DNA of 64,000 nucleotides from Thermophagus sp052400625 (GCA_052400625.1 JBQTGH010000001.1); one strand, 5' to 3'; shown: positions 1 through 10,978, counted from the stretch's first letter. Numbers and translations: made by a program. The notes: a model not told the origin generated them from the letters alone.

Positions 1-2787
1 AATCCTCAAACCGGGGAATATCTCATCATCAACAAAAACAATCCTCAATACAATTTCCCTTCGCGCGAGATTTCGGATATTCAGGAAGATCCCTTTGGTC
101 ACATATGGATAGGCTCCGAAAACGGATTATATAAAATCGTTCCTTCGAGCCCTGAAAGTTTTCGTCATTTCATTATTGTCAGATATGCCTCGGAAGAGGA
201 TAATCTCAAATCTCTTAGCAGCAACCGCATATCCAAAATTCTTCTTAATCACCGGGGTGAGCTATGGGTGGCCACCTTCGATGGAGGGCTTAATCACTCT
301 AAATCAAACATAAAAAAACACTACCCTTTGCTCTTTGAACAGTTTCAGGCAGCACAAAAAGAGAAAAATGGCTTGATAACGGATCATATCCTAACTCTCT
401 TCGAAGATGCCGCCAATCACCTATGGGTGGGATCCGGTGGAGGTGGACTCTTTAAATGGGATGACGAAGATCAGAAGTTCACCTCATTTGCCTCTCATGT
501 GGCCGGAGATATTATTTATGCCATTAAGCAAGATGATGAGAATAATCTATGGGTGGGCACCAATCGAGGTTTAACAAAGATGACCTTCACAAAAGATTCC
601 GTTCGTTCGAATTATTTCCTTAAGGAAAATGGTTTACAAGGAAATATATTTAACAAAGGAGCCGCCTTTAAAGACGAACGTGGTTTTCTGTATTTTGGAG
701 GGAATCATGGTTTCAACTGTTTTAATCCACAAAACATTAATCCGGACAGCTTTATTCCGCCAGTAGTAGTCACCGATGTAAAGGTGATGAACAAAACGGT
801 TTCCGGCAACACGACACCTGATCACCCTCTCATCTTGAACCATCTGAAAAACAGTTTCTCGGTAACCTTTGCCGCACTCTCGTTTTCGCAACCCGAAAAC
901 AATAAATATGCGGTACGACTTGAAGGGCTGGAAGAGGGTTGGAGAATCTTGGATGCCAAAATGCGAACACTTAACTATGCCAACCTAAAACCGGGAAATT
1001 ACACACTCCAGATTAAAGGTTCTAACAGCCAAGGACACTGGAATCCAGTCGCCGAATTACTCTTTATTAAAGTAAGACCGGCACCATATAAAACCGGGTG
1101 GGCCTTTACCGCCTATGCACTCATCTTCGGAGGTTTTATTCTTTTGATTTTTCGTATGGAACGTAATAACCAAAGGGTGAAACAGGCCCTGAAAATGGAA
1201 CATCTGGAAAGACAAAAGTCAGAAAAACTTAACCAATTCAAACAAAGCCTATTTGCTAATATCTCTCATGAATTTCTCACACCTCTGAGTATCCTTTCAT
1301 TTCTGATTGAAGACTGGAAAAGCACTCGCAAAGTCCCACAAAATAAAGATCTTACTTTGGCCGAAAGAAACATCAATCGGCTCAACCGACTCAACCGACA
1401 ATTTTTGTACTATAGCAAATCTGAAATGGAACAACTGCCGCTCTATGTCAACAGCGGAAATCTCAACCAATTTACACAAAATATTTGCGACAACTTTATT
1501 CCCCTGGCACGAAAAAAACAGATTGATTTCCAATGCAAAATCAACTGTCCCGAATCCAATCTGTGGTTTGATCAGGAAAAACTCGACATCATTCTTTACA
1601 ACTTATTGTCCAACGCGTTTAAGAATACCCCTCAGGAAGGAACCATAACATTGCATTTGTCTCTAAAAAGATCGGGCCACCAAACGCTTGCTTGCTTCCA
1701 GGTTGAAGATACAGGACGAGGTATTCCGCATCATCTACAAACCAAAATCTTCGACCGTTATCAGTCGGTTGACAGCAGCGCCAAAAAGTCGGAAGGTTTT
1801 GGGATCGGCCTTGCCCTCACCAAGGCCATGGTTGAAACCCACAAAGGAACCATTCATCTGAAAAGCCAGCCAGGCAAAGGCACCACCATATCTTTCTCTC
1901 TGCCCGTCAACAAAAAAGCTTTCCTCAGGTCAGAGATCATAGAAAACAATGAAAACCAAACCTCCGTCACATTTATGGAACCGGAAGAGGTGGAGGAAGA
2001 AACACTTCTGCGCATCAAGAACCTTCAACAGTCCTTCGACAACAAACCGGTAGTCCTTATTGTAGAAGATAATGCCGATTTTCGCAAGCTTTTGAAAAGT
2101 AGCCTTGAAACCTTTTTCACCGTTATTGAAGCCCCCAACGGAATAATTGGATACGAAACCGCCCTCAACAAAAAACCGAACCTCATCATAACAGATATGC
2201 TCATGCCCACTATGACCGGCGTTGAACTGTGCCGTAAAATCAAAAAAAATGAAGCTACGGCAACGATGAACGTCATCCTGCTCACCGCGAAAACATCAGA
2301 AGAAGAACGTGCTGAAGCATACCGCGCAGGAGCTGACAGCTATATCACCAAGCCCTTTAATCTGAACACTCTGCTGGCACGTATTGAAGCGTTATTGGAG
2401 AAACAAAAACGGACCCTATCAATGCTGAAAAAGTTCGACCATAACGGCGACAAAGAGCAAAACGACTTTATGGCCCATGCCAGACAAATTATTGAAGAGA
2501 ATCTCTCCAATCCCGACTTTTCGGTAAAAATGCTCGCCGTTAAATTGTCCATGAGCAATTCTATGCTCTATCGTAAAACCTCAGAATTCCTCAACATCAA
2601 CCCCAACACCTTTATTCGAAAAATGAAAATGATGAGAGCCTCAGAAATGCTCGAAGAAAATAACCTTTCCATTTCGGAAATCGCCTACCGGTGCGGATTC
2701 AAAGATGTTAGCTATTTCGGAACTTCCTTTAAAAAAGAATTTGGAATGACTCCGTCACAGTATCAGAAGAAAAAGGGGGGTAAGTAA
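1..2787 (+). CDS. Hybrid two-component system sensor/regulator (HTCS), 5'-truncated by the window edge
   Basis: A one-protein two-component system that senses a glycan fragment and activates transcription. The frame is open from base 1, so the first methionine codon at 268 is internal and the true start lies outside. In order: beta-propeller repeats with WIG/WVG motifs (bases 1-760), a Y_Y_Y domain (about 830-1070), one membrane segment (about 1090-1150), a histidine kinase with NISHEF (His codon 1267-1269), an ATPase domain with GFGIGLAL, a receiver domain (acceptor Asp codon 2194-2196, TKPF Lys near 2350) and a C-terminal AraC helix-turn-helix (about 2480-2770). All key kinase and receiver residues are present. 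Its targets are probably upstream of the window, since the next plus-strand gene is an unrelated lipoprotein. Confidence 0.95.
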   Translation, partial: NPQTGEYLIINKNNPQYNFPSREISDIQEDPFGHIWIGSENGLYKIVPSSPESFRHFIIVRYASEEDNLKSLSSNRISKILLNHRGELWVATFDGGLNHSKSNIKKHYPLLFEQFQAAQKEKNGLITDHILTLFEDAANHLWVGSGGGGLFKWDDEDQKFTSFASHVAGDIIYAIKQDDENNLWVGTNRGLTKMTFTKDSVRSNYFLKENGLQGNIFNKGAAFKDERGFLYFGGNHGFNCFNPQNINPDSFIPPVVVTDVKVMNKTVSGNTTPDHPLILNHLKNSFSVTFAALSFSQPENNKYAVRLEGLEEGWRILDAKMRTLNYANLKPGNYTLQIKGSNSQGHWNPVAELLFIKVRPAPYKTGWAFTAYALIFGGFILLIFRMERNNQRVKQALKMEHLERQKSEKLNQFKQSLFANISHEFLTPLSILSFLIEDWKSTRKVPQNKDLTLAERNINRLNRLNRQFLYYSKSEMEQLPLYVNSGNLNQFTQNICDNFIPLARKKQIDFQCKINCPESNLWFDQEKLDIILYNLLSNAFKNTPQEGTITLHLSLKRSGHQTLACFQVEDTGRGIPHHLQTKIFDRYQSVDSSAKKSEGFGIGLALTKAMVETHKGTIHLKSQPGKGTTISFSLPVNKKAFLRSEIIENNENQTSVTFMEPEEVEEETLLRIKNLQQSFDNKPVVLIVEDNADFRKLLKSSLETFFTVIEAPNGIIGYETALNKKPNLIITDMLMPTMTGVELCRKIKKNEATATMNVILLTAKTSEEERAEAYRAGADSYITKPFNLNTLLARIEALLEKQKRTLSMLKKFDHNGDKEQNDFMAHARQIIEENLSNPDFSVKMLAVKLSMSNSMLYRKTSEFLNINPNTFIRKMKMMRASEMLEENNLSISEIAYRCGFKDVSYFGTSFKKEFGMTPSQYQKKKGGK

Positions 2788-3002
2788 GAAGAGAATCTAA
2801 GAATATTATTTACCCCCATAAACAAAAATCACAAACGGACTAATTCCAATTATACAGATTGGGTTAGCTCCACCCCCGATGAGTTTGGTTGGCATATATT
2901 TTTTTTAAACTTGAAAAGAAGAAAAATAATATGGCTTGTCCATACTACCGTTAAAACATAAAAGAGCTTAGAAATATATTTTGACGATAAAAACCTCATT
3001 TC

Positions 3003-3854
3003 ATGAAAAATTCAATTTTTATTCTATTTGTTGCATTTCTCACAACTTCCTGTCACCAGAACCAATCTGACCATGCCGGATTTATTGCCGATGAAATATT
3101 GACAGAAGAAGAAATATTTCCGGCAATAAGACAAGACCTTGTTGCCCCGCCACCGCCTCCGTTATCTCCAATTGAAACAACAAAGGAGGTAATTAAAAAG
3201 AAAATCATTAAAGACGGACGTTTGGGTGTGGAAGTACAGGAATTGGAACGGACAAAAACACATGTGGATTCTTTAGTCGAAAGATTCGAAGGATATTACG
3301 CAAGCGAACGTTTAAATAACACAGAAAGAGAAATATCTTACAACCTGAAGATTAGGATCCCAAGCCATTACTTTGAAAAATTCATTGCTCAAGTTGAAGA
3401 AGGGAACGGAGAAATAAAATATAAAGAAATTGATGCAAGAGATGTTACGGAAGAATTTATTGATTTAGAAACCAGACTCGCGAACAAAAAAAATTATCTT
3501 AAAAAATACAATGAATTACTGACAAAAGCCAAGACGGTTAAAGACATCCTCGAAATTGAAGACAAAATCCGCAAAATTGAAGAAGAGATCGAAAGCACCA
3601 CTGGGCGACTTGAGTACTTGAATGACCTGATAGATTACAGCACCCTGCACCTGGAAATTTCAAAACCTAAAGATTTCAAATACCAACCTGTAAAACGCGA
3701 TAAATTTACTAACCGATTCATACATGCCATAGCTAATGGATGGTTCGGATTCATAGATTTTATTGTATTCCTGGTAAAAATTTGGCCATTTTGGATATTA
3801 ATGGCATTGACCATTTACGCATGGAAAAAATTTAGATTGAGAAAAAAAGAATAA
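3003..3854 (+). CDS. DUF4349 domain lipoprotein with C-terminal membrane segment
   Basis: The 283-residue protein begins with a lipoprotein signal ending in TTSC (Cys17). A DUF4349 domain follows (about residues 65-220), with the family pattern of a DGRLGVEV start, a long charged coiled coil (about 150-205, KNYLKKYNEL through EEEIESTTGRL) and the YSTLHLEI ending. A hydrophobic segment near residues 245-270 and a basic tail suggest a second anchor in the inner membrane. The function of DUF4349 is unknown; members sit in the envelope. It stands alone, 215 bp after the sensor gene. Confidence 0.85.
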   Translation: MKNSIFILFVAFLTTSCHQNQSDHAGFIADEILTEEEIFPAIRQDLVAPPPPPLSPIETTKEVIKKKIIKDGRLGVEVQELERTKTHVDSLVERFEGYYASERLNNTEREISYNLKIRIPSHYFEKFIAQVEEGNGEIKYKEIDARDVTEEFIDLETRLANKKNYLKKYNELLTKAKTVKDILEIEDKIRKIEEEIESTTGRLEYLNDLIDYSTLHLEISKPKDFKYQPVKRDKFTNRFIHAIANGWFGFIDFIVFLVKIWPFWILMALTIYAWKKFRLRKKE

Positions 3855-4048
3855 TAAAATATCCGACGGTTGCACATTAAGCCACAGCCCACCAATCATC
3901 ATCCCGCCAAATGAACTTACTGATAAAGATAGGGACTGACGATTCAGGGCCGGGCATTAACTCTGTGGAAACCAACCAAGGAATCAATTTGAGGACGGAG
4001 ATATAACATTTTGAGCATACCAGGACTCGATAAATTTTCCAAAACACT

Positions 4049-4971
4049 ATGAAATATATTTTTCTAACAATAGAATTTGGAATAATTTTCCAAACCGATA
4101 TTCACAAAATGTGATTACAAAAAACTTCGAACCGATCTTTAAAAAATATGGGATGAATGGATGTTTTGTTATTTACAATCAGAATGATAACGAATACATC
4201 AAATACAATTCAGAACCAGGTGCTTCAGAAGATATACCTGCATCAACGATTAAAATAACCAATTCATTGATTGCATTGGAAGAAAGGGTCGGTAACGAAA
4301 CAAACCAAATAATCGAGTGGGATGAGATGGTGAAGCCACAGAAACAATGGAATCAGGATCAGAATTTAAAACAGCAGTTTAACATTCCGCATTTGGGTTT
4401 TTATCAATATTGCAGAGCAATTTGGCATAAATATCAGGATAATATTGATACCATTAACTCGGAACGACCCGCCAGCGCAATTTTGGTTGGCCGGACCATT
4501 TCACCTAAGTGCAAACCGGCAAATTGATTTTTTGAAAAAATTCTACAATTATCAATTACCTAAAATATCTCGAAGATCTATTAACATTGTTAAACCCGAA
4601 AAATGCATTAGAAAATCTATTACGAATTAAAATTGCTGCCAATCAAGTCGCAAGCTAACTTGTTTCCATTCAACATAGCGGGGCTATGCCTCATTTCAAC
4701 CAGTTCTTGATGGATTGCACTTTTAATTCTCACGACGAAGTTATAATGCATTATTCGGGTTTAAGACATTCTTGTTTCGGACCAAAACCGTAATGATAAA
4801 TTAAGTGGCAAAACAGGTTGTGGAATTTTATCCGATACACATTATCTTATGTGGTTTGTTGGGTATCTGGAAAAAGATGATAAGCCCTATTTTTTTGCCA
4901 TGAACTATGAAACTGATGACGTTAACAAAACGAGTCATGCACGATATATTATAACGAAAGAGATTCTATGA
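4049..4971 (+). pseudogene. Decayed class D (OXA-type) beta-lactamase
   Basis: Three family blocks survive in different frames. An ATG at 4049 opens a signal-peptide-like stretch that meets a stop after 21 codons. From 4111 another frame carries the active-site block PASTIKITNSLIALE (STxK motif), a WDE/WN region and YQYCRAIW. Near 4445-4480 the frame shifts and FWLAGPFHLSANRQIDFL continues to about 4630. After stops, the KTG block GKTGCGILSD and the ending YFFAMNYETDDVNK run from about 4795 to the stop at 4971. STxK, FWL and KTG in the correct order and spacing make the family assignment firm. At least two frameshifts and several stops make an active product very unlikely. Confidence 0.85.
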
Positions 4972-5466
4972 GAGTTGAAGTTAATTGATTAAACAAACAA
5001 TCAGTTTTAACTGAATGCCCTAACCCGGCATTTTAAAGACAATACACTGACAACCATTTGTCCATAATGTTTCAATATGCCCCACTTTAATTATAGTTTC
5101 CCAACAACCTACAAAAAAGATTAAATAGTTAGTAAATCCATTTAGGGAGTTGATTGCCGGCAAAATCGGTATAAATCTCACCGGCAGGATCGTGATGCAG
5201 CACGGCAAATGGTCTGTCTGCTAACGCTGGTTGATTTAGGTGCAAACAAAACTGAGAATTCCTAAAAGAAAAATATTTGACAGACTGTTCCCATTACACA
5301 TCCTTACAAACTTATCAAAAGATAGATTGAATTAAGAACTCAAAAATTTGAGAGAAAACACATTTTCCGTGCTTCACAGACAGACCATTTTACCAACAAA
5401 CTTTAAATATACTAGTGCCATCAATCCAAACAGGTTAACGGTTTATAATTAAACGTTTGGATACGT
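4972..5466. other. Intergenic stretch between the lactamase remnant and GH28
   Basis: AT-rich sequence with no intact gene. Apart from a possible minus-strand gene tail at 5129-5260 nothing recognisable was found. No tRNA or clear terminator hairpin is visible. Confidence 0.5.
5129..5260 (-). pseudogene. Possible 3' remnant of an unidentified gene
   Basis: Read on the minus strand, about 40 codons before a TAA at 5129-5131 give protein-like sequence including RPFAVLHHDPAGEIYTDFAG and ending PKWIY. The composition resembles the C-terminus of an enzyme rather than random AT-rich DNA. There is no start and no upstream continuation. The family was not recognised; it may be chance. Confidence 0.25.
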
Positions 5467-6846
5467 TTATCGATGCACCAACTCGCCCATATTTAAAGGC
5501 GGATTTGCCCCAAGACGAATATCACAGTCACGAACCAAAACATCATTCGCGTTATCAATAAAAAAAGCAGAAGTTTTTGCTTTGACCAACCCTTCTCCTT
5601 CGCAAGGTCTGCGATCATAAATTCCACCTTCATAAGCTGTAACTCTATTTAAAACAACAGAAACACCATCAAACAAAATATGGTTGATTTTGTCCGGTGA
5701 TTCTGCACTCACATAGATTCCATTTTCGGAACGACATTGAATGTTCCTAAATGTTATGTCATTCACTTGCCCAACAAATCCTTCCGTGGCTCCTTCCGGA
5801 AATCTCCAACCGGCATCTTTATGATCAATATTTGCTCTACGATAGGCCGTTATATATATGGGTTCCGATTTCCCCCACCATACATCACTAAAAAACCGAC
5901 TTTCAACAATGATATTTGAAAACAGCACATTTTGCACCACACCCTCATCTCGGTTTTGAATACCTATACCTCTGTTACTTTCAAGGATCGTACAATTGTT
6001 CACAGTTACATTTTGAATGGTATCCATATTTTCCGATCCAATTTTGAAGGCGCACGAGCGCGAGCTCATTAGACAATTGGTAACAACTATATTTTCACAC
6101 CCTCCATACTCTTTGAATTCTCTTCTGTTTTTTAAACAAATACTATCATCACCACTTTTAATATTGCAATTACTAATACGGATGTTCTTGCTATGATCTA
6201 AATCTATCCCATCACTATTCCGGATTTTCAAACTATTATCAATAGTAACTCCATTAATAACGCCATCGTCACATCCAATCAAATGAACAGTCCAATAAGC
6301 AGAATTCCTGAAGGTGACATTCTCAATCCGTATTTTATGTACATTTACAAGGGTCAATACATGTGGACGGGGATCCTTAACCTCAAAGGGCAAAAGCTCA
6401 TAGGAATCTTCCAACTCTTCCCCCATGAATTTAATGCCATTTCCGTCAATAATACCTAGGCCTGTAATGGCTACGTCATGGAGGTTTTCTCCACCAATCC
6501 AGACTGTTCCTTCTCCTTGATTTTCACGAAAAGCACTCTTGACATAGACTGAAGTATCTGGATTTGCCAGTAATGTGCCACCCGCTTCTACATGCAGTTC
6601 CATTTCAGAGACTAAGTCAAATGGTCCGGACAGGAACACGCCATTTCCGGGAATTATCACTTTACCCCCGCCCGACCGGGCACAGGCATCAATCGCTTTT
6701 TTTATGGCAACTGCATTATCGGTTACACCATCAGCGACGGCACCATAGTCAACGATATTAAACAATTTTTCAGTATTTGTCCCCACCTTACAACTCACCA
6801 TTAACACCAAAAAAAACAGACTTAAAACAGATTTAAAATTCTTCAT
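5467..6846 (-). CDS. GH28 family glycoside hydrolase (polygalacturonase-like) lipoprotein
   Basis: The 459-residue protein has a lipoprotein signal with LMVSC (Cys19) and then the right-handed beta-helix typical of GH28, opening with FNIVDYGAVADGVTDNA. Catalytic-region motifs are NSDGIDLD (Asp212) and SGDD (Asp233, Asp234). The usual GHG loop is replaced by SCAFKIGSE, as in many non-classical GH28 enzymes, so simple polygalacturonase activity should not be assumed; a rhamnogalacturonan-type or other alpha-uronic linkage is possible. It is the last gene of the minus-strand locus, 38 bp after the hybrid sensor, and is the only pectin-type enzyme there. Surface or periplasmic location is inferred from the lipobox. 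Confidence 0.88.
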   Translation of the reverse strand: MKNFKSVLSLFFLVLMVSCKVGTNTEKLFNIVDYGAVADGVTDNAVAIKKAIDACARSGGGKVIIPGNGVFLSGPFDLVSEMELHVEAGGTLLANPDTSVYVKSAFRENQGEGTVWIGGENLHDVAITGLGIIDGNGIKFMGEELEDSYELLPFEVKDPRPHVLTLVNVHKIRIENVTFRNSAYWTVHLIGCDDGVINGVTIDNSLKIRNSDGIDLDHSKNIRISNCNIKSGDDSICLKNRREFKEYGGCENIVVTNCLMSSRSCAFKIGSENMDTIQNVTVNNCTILESNRGIGIQNRDEGVVQNVLFSNIIVESRFFSDVWWGKSEPIYITAYRRANIDHKDAGWRFPEGATEGFVGQVNDITFRNIQCRSENGIYVSAESPDKINHILFDGVSVVLNRVTAYEGGIYDRRPCEGEGLVKAKTSAFFIDNANDVLVRDCDIRLGANPPLNMGELVHR

Positions 6847-6884
6847 ATAGCTTAACTACTTTTATGGGATATTTATCAATCATT

Positions 6885-9800
6885 TCACAATAAATCACTT
6901 GGCGGAAATCCAAATTGTTTTTTAAAACATCTACTGAAATAATAGGGATCGTTAAAGCCCACCATGTCGGAAACTTCAGAAACATTATTTCGTCCCGAAC
7001 GAAGTAACTGAACCGCCTTTTTCAACCTTAAGGTTCTAATAAATTCATTTGGAGACAGGTCCGTCAACTCTTTGACTTTCCGATAAAGGCTTGAAGAACT
7101 AATTCCCAGGGTAGAACACAAAAATTTGCTGGTCAAGTTCTCTTCCCTTAAATTGCTGTTGATAATTGAAGTCAATTTATTCAAAAACTCCTCATCAACC
7201 GGAGAGTGAGTTAACAGATCAACAGAACTTTCAATATCACCGGAGAAGGTTTTTTTAAGCCTCGAGCGAGTCTCCACAATATTCTGAATACGGCTATTTA
7301 AAAGAGATGGATCAAACGGCTTGGTTAAATAGTCATCAGCACCTAATTTATATCCTTTTATTTGGTTTTCACTATTGCTAAGTGCCGTTAATAAAATAAC
7401 CGGAATATGACTTATTCGCTCGTCATTTTTTAGTGTTCTGCATAATTCAAAGCCATCCATGACCGGCATCATTACATCGGCGATACAAATAATTGGTTTT
7501 ATCTGTCGGCAAATTTGCAGCCCTGTTTCTCCGTTGTCAGCTTTATAAACCCTGTAATTTTCTGACAAACAATCAGCAATATAATCTCGTAACTCCTGAT
7601 TATCATCTATGATTAAAACTTTCTCTTTAAATTCGGTAGAGCCACTTTTTTTCTCAACCTTTTGGTCCAAAGGCGGCATTGATTTTACAGGCACTTTTTC
7701 ATAATCAAAGATCTCATTCTCATCATAAAACTCCTTATCAATGGGAATTTCAAGGGTAAACACACTCCCTTTCCCTGGAGTACTATGTAATTGTATATCG
7801 GATTTATGAACTTTAATCAATGATTTCACCAACGATAAACCGATTCCGGTACCAGTATGTTCTTCTTTACTGCTTTCAACCTGAAAAAATCGTGTAAATA
7901 TTTTTTTTTGACTTTCTTCAGGAATTCCAATCCCATCATCCTTAACCTCAACAATTAGTTTTTTTACTCCTCTTTCAGTGTTTTTGAGGCCCAGAAACAG
8001 ACTCACATTCCCATATTTTTGCGTAAACTTTAGCGCATTGGACAATAGATTACACAATATCTTGTCATATTTATCTGTGTCAATCCAACCTGAAATCTCA
8101 TCATATTCACAGTTGAAATGATAATTAATAGACTTTTCTTTGGCCAATCCCTCAAATGAAAGAAAAATAGTTTGTGTAATTGTAATAACATCAGTTTTAG
8201 AAACTTTAAGTTTCAGCTCTCCATTCTGCGCTTTTCTGAAATCCAGAAGCTGATTGACCAGATTAAACAACCGATTGGAGTTCTGAAGAATTAGTTGCAC
8301 CCGGCTTTTCTGAAAATCTGTGGTTAATCCATCTTCGGCCAACTGTTTGGCGGGGCCAATAATTAAAGAAATCGGCGTTCTAAATTCATGGGAAATATTA
8401 GTAAAAAAGCGTAATTTTTCCTCATTCAGTTTCTCTTCCCTTTCACGGTGAACTTTCTCCACCAACAACGCATGCTTTAACATCCAGCTTTTTCTCAACT
8501 GCCTATAAACAAAATAGATTACCCCTATCAGAATGAGAAAAATCAGTATGATGGCTTTAGGGGTCAACCAAAAAGGAGGATGAATTTTTATTTCATAAGT
8601 GGACAGCTCACTCCAATATCCACTGCTATTTGCAGCCCTTATTTTAAAAGTATATTCTTGGGGATATAGATTGGTGTATTGAACCGTTGTTGAATTTCCA
8701 TCCACAGTGATCCATTCTTCGTCGAATCCCTCAAGCATATACTCATATTTATTCAAACGGGAATTTGCATATGATGGAGAAGAAAAGGATAATGAAAAAT
8801 TCCTGTTCACATATTCCAGCTCCAGAAGACGTGAATAATTAATATTTTCATCCAAAACAACCTGTCCTTTAATCTGCTCCCCCGGCAACACCATTTTATT
8901 CTGAACCTTTACTTCAGTAATAAATGGAGGGTCAGACCTCAAATTTTCCTTAAGACCGTTAATTGTAAAATATATGATCTCATCTTTACCCGTAATATAA
9001 ACAACCGAATCCTTATATAACAAAAAACCTTTATTACTAAAAACATCCAGTCTATTACCACTTCCAACATCATATGTTTTCAGGCTATTATCATGAGGAT
9101 TAAATCGCCCAACCTGTCCATTGTTAAAGTTTAACCACAAGAGGCCATCTTTACCTTTTACAATATCGGTAATCCAGTTTTCACGCAATTCACTGGGCCT
9201 TTTTACATGCATAAAGTCATCAATGGTTTCTTGATAAAAGTTTAGGCCCATCCGAGTTGCCACCCAGACAGTCCCCGAATCATCAATGCAAACAGCCTTT
9301 GCACTGTTACTCGTTAGCCCTTCAATTTCACCATCTTTTGAAACATAAACCTTGGATTGATTATTTTCCGGATTAAAAGTTATCACGCCATTTTCCGTAG
9401 CAATCCATATTAGACCATCATTGGAAACGGTCACCTGGTTAATCGCAATATTGGGAAACTTCCGCTGAAGCGTATAATCCAAACTAAAACCGTGAGGCTT
9501 TAGAATAACAGCACCACTGCCATGAGAGCCCATTATTATATGACCGTTGGCCAATTTTTTAAACGCAAAAACAGGAACGGGCTTAAACCCAACATCCAAT
9601 AGCTTAGAAGTATTCTTAATATAATTGTAAACAACCACTTTACCTGACCATAAACCACAATAAAAAATCTTGCCATCCGGTGTGTAAATACCAGACACGT
9701 CATTATTAACAATCTTAATTTTTTTAAACTGATTATTCTCCTTTATAAACAATCCACTATTGTGAGTCGCCACAATTAATTTATCGTCATACGTTTTGGC

Positions 9801-10919
9801 ATAATCTGAAATCCGCGGAATCCGCCCATCAACGATTAAAGAAAATGAATTAATGGTTTTAAACTGATTTCTAAAGGGATCATATTTATCTAACCCATTA
9901 TCGGTTCCGATCCAGAGTAGTCCAGAATTGTCAAAATAGAGCGCAGAGATGGAATTATCAACCAATGATGTTTTTTCCGATTGTTTGGTGTAATACCATT
10001 GAAAATCACCCTCCGAAATATCTTCCAATCTATTACAAACGACGATACCACCAATGGTGCCTAACCAGTATTTTCCATCCGGGGCTCGGGCAATACACGT
10101 AAAATAGGGACCTATGGTTTCCCGAAATATTGAATCATGGATTGGTTGCAGCTCAAAAATATCATCTTGCTTATTCCATTTAAAAAGGCCTTCTCGAGTT
10201 CCCACAAACAAATCAGACTTATAATCCTGACAAATAAAATAGATATACGGATTAACAACATTCAGTTCCCGCACCGACAAATCATAAGACTGAATATTAA
10301 GAATTTCGCCATTATCACCCAACGTTATCTTCGAAATTCCGCCAGTTTCAAAACTCCCAATCCATATATGACCATTTAAATCGTCAAAAATCGATTTGAT
10401 GTACAAAGATTCGTCCAGAGGCACCCTTAAAAACGTTCTGTTTTTTTCATCCAAAATACACAATCCATGATCTTTGGTGCCAACCCATATCCTTTTAAAT
10501 TTATCAATATATATCGATCTAATTTCGGAATCGGGTATGGAGTTAGGATCATCTTTTTCATGTAGAAATGTAGTAAACTGATGGGTTTTTAAATTAAATT
10601 TAGTGAGTCCACCTCGTGTTCCAATCCACATTACGTCCGAATCTTGGTCCAGAATTAAGGCGGTAATATCATCATCCTGGATTCCATTTCTCGATTTTGA
10701 GTTACTCAAATAAGGGGTAAAACGATGTCCATCGAAGCTATTCAGCCCTTTAAATGTTCCTAACCAAAGCAATCCAAATTTATCCTGAACGATATGACGT
10801 ACAGAATTATGCGAAAGACCATTTTCCCTACTATAATGCTCCAGCTTAAAATCTTCCGCATAAAGACTTGTTGAGAACAAAACTGAGAATATAAAAAAAA
10901 TGCAAACTATTACTCTCAT
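6885..10919 (-). CDS. Hybrid two-component system sensor/regulator (HTCS), full length
   Basis: A 1344-residue HTCS. It has a signal peptide (residues 1-22, ending SLYA), about 14 Reg_prop propeller motifs with WIGT/WVGT signatures (about 25-690), a Y_Y_Y domain (about 715-790), a membrane segment (about 797-815), a histidine kinase with His844 in NISHEFRTP, an ATPase domain with TGTGIGLSLV, a receiver domain with phospho-acceptor Asp1148 and Lys in TKPF, and an AraC-type domain in the last 110 residues. It lies inside the SusC-to-GH28 run, 59 bp after the NagX-like gene. The expected role is to sense a periplasmic oligosaccharide released by this locus and switch on the susC promoter. Confidence 0.95.
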   Translation of the reverse strand: MRVIVCIFFIFSVLFSTSLYAEDFKLEHYSRENGLSHNSVRHIVQDKFGLLWLGTFKGLNSFDGHRFTPYLSNSKSRNGIQDDDITALILDQDSDVMWIGTRGGLTKFNLKTHQFTTFLHEKDDPNSIPDSEIRSIYIDKFKRIWVGTKDHGLCILDEKNRTFLRVPLDESLYIKSIFDDLNGHIWIGSFETGGISKITLGDNGEILNIQSYDLSVRELNVVNPYIYFICQDYKSDLFVGTREGLFKWNKQDDIFELQPIHDSIFRETIGPYFTCIARAPDGKYWLGTIGGIVVCNRLEDISEGDFQWYYTKQSEKTSLVDNSISALYFDNSGLLWIGTDNGLDKYDPFRNQFKTINSFSLIVDGRIPRISDYAKTYDDKLIVATHNSGLFIKENNQFKKIKIVNNDVSGIYTPDGKIFYCGLWSGKVVVYNYIKNTSKLLDVGFKPVPVFAFKKLANGHIIMGSHGSGAVILKPHGFSLDYTLQRKFPNIAINQVTVSNDGLIWIATENGVITFNPENNQSKVYVSKDGEIEGLTSNSAKAVCIDDSGTVWVATRMGLNFYQETIDDFMHVKRPSELRENWITDIVKGKDGLLWLNFNNGQVGRFNPHDNSLKTYDVGSGNRLDVFSNKGFLLYKDSVVYITGKDEIIYFTINGLKENLRSDPPFITEVKVQNKMVLPGEQIKGQVVLDENINYSRLLELEYVNRNFSLSFSSPSYANSRLNKYEYMLEGFDEEWITVDGNSTTVQYTNLYPQEYTFKIRAANSSGYWSELSTYEIKIHPPFWLTPKAIILIFLILIGVIYFVYRQLRKSWMLKHALLVEKVHREREEKLNEEKLRFFTNISHEFRTPISLIIGPAKQLAEDGLTTDFQKSRVQLILQNSNRLFNLVNQLLDFRKAQNGELKLKVSKTDVITITQTIFLSFEGLAKEKSINYHFNCEYDEISGWIDTDKYDKILCNLLSNALKFTQKYGNVSLFLGLKNTERGVKKLIVEVKDDGIGIPEESQKKIFTRFFQVESSKEEHTGTGIGLSLVKSLIKVHKSDIQLHSTPGKGSVFTLEIPIDKEFYDENEIFDYEKVPVKSMPPLDQKVEKKSGSTEFKEKVLIIDDNQELRDYIADCLSENYRVYKADNGETGLQICRQIKPIICIADVMMPVMDGFELCRTLKNDERISHIPVILLTALSNSENQIKGYKLGADDYLTKPFDPSLLNSRIQNIVETRSRLKKTFSGDIESSVDLLTHSPVDEEFLNKLTSIINSNLREENLTSKFLCSTLGISSSSLYRKVKELTDLSPNEFIRTLRLKKAVQLLRSGRNNVSEVSDMVGFNDPYYFSRCFKKQFGFPPSDLL

Positions 10920-10978
10920 AGAACTTAATTTGATTGGAAATCCAATCTAAAATTATGGAATATAAATCAAACCATTGA

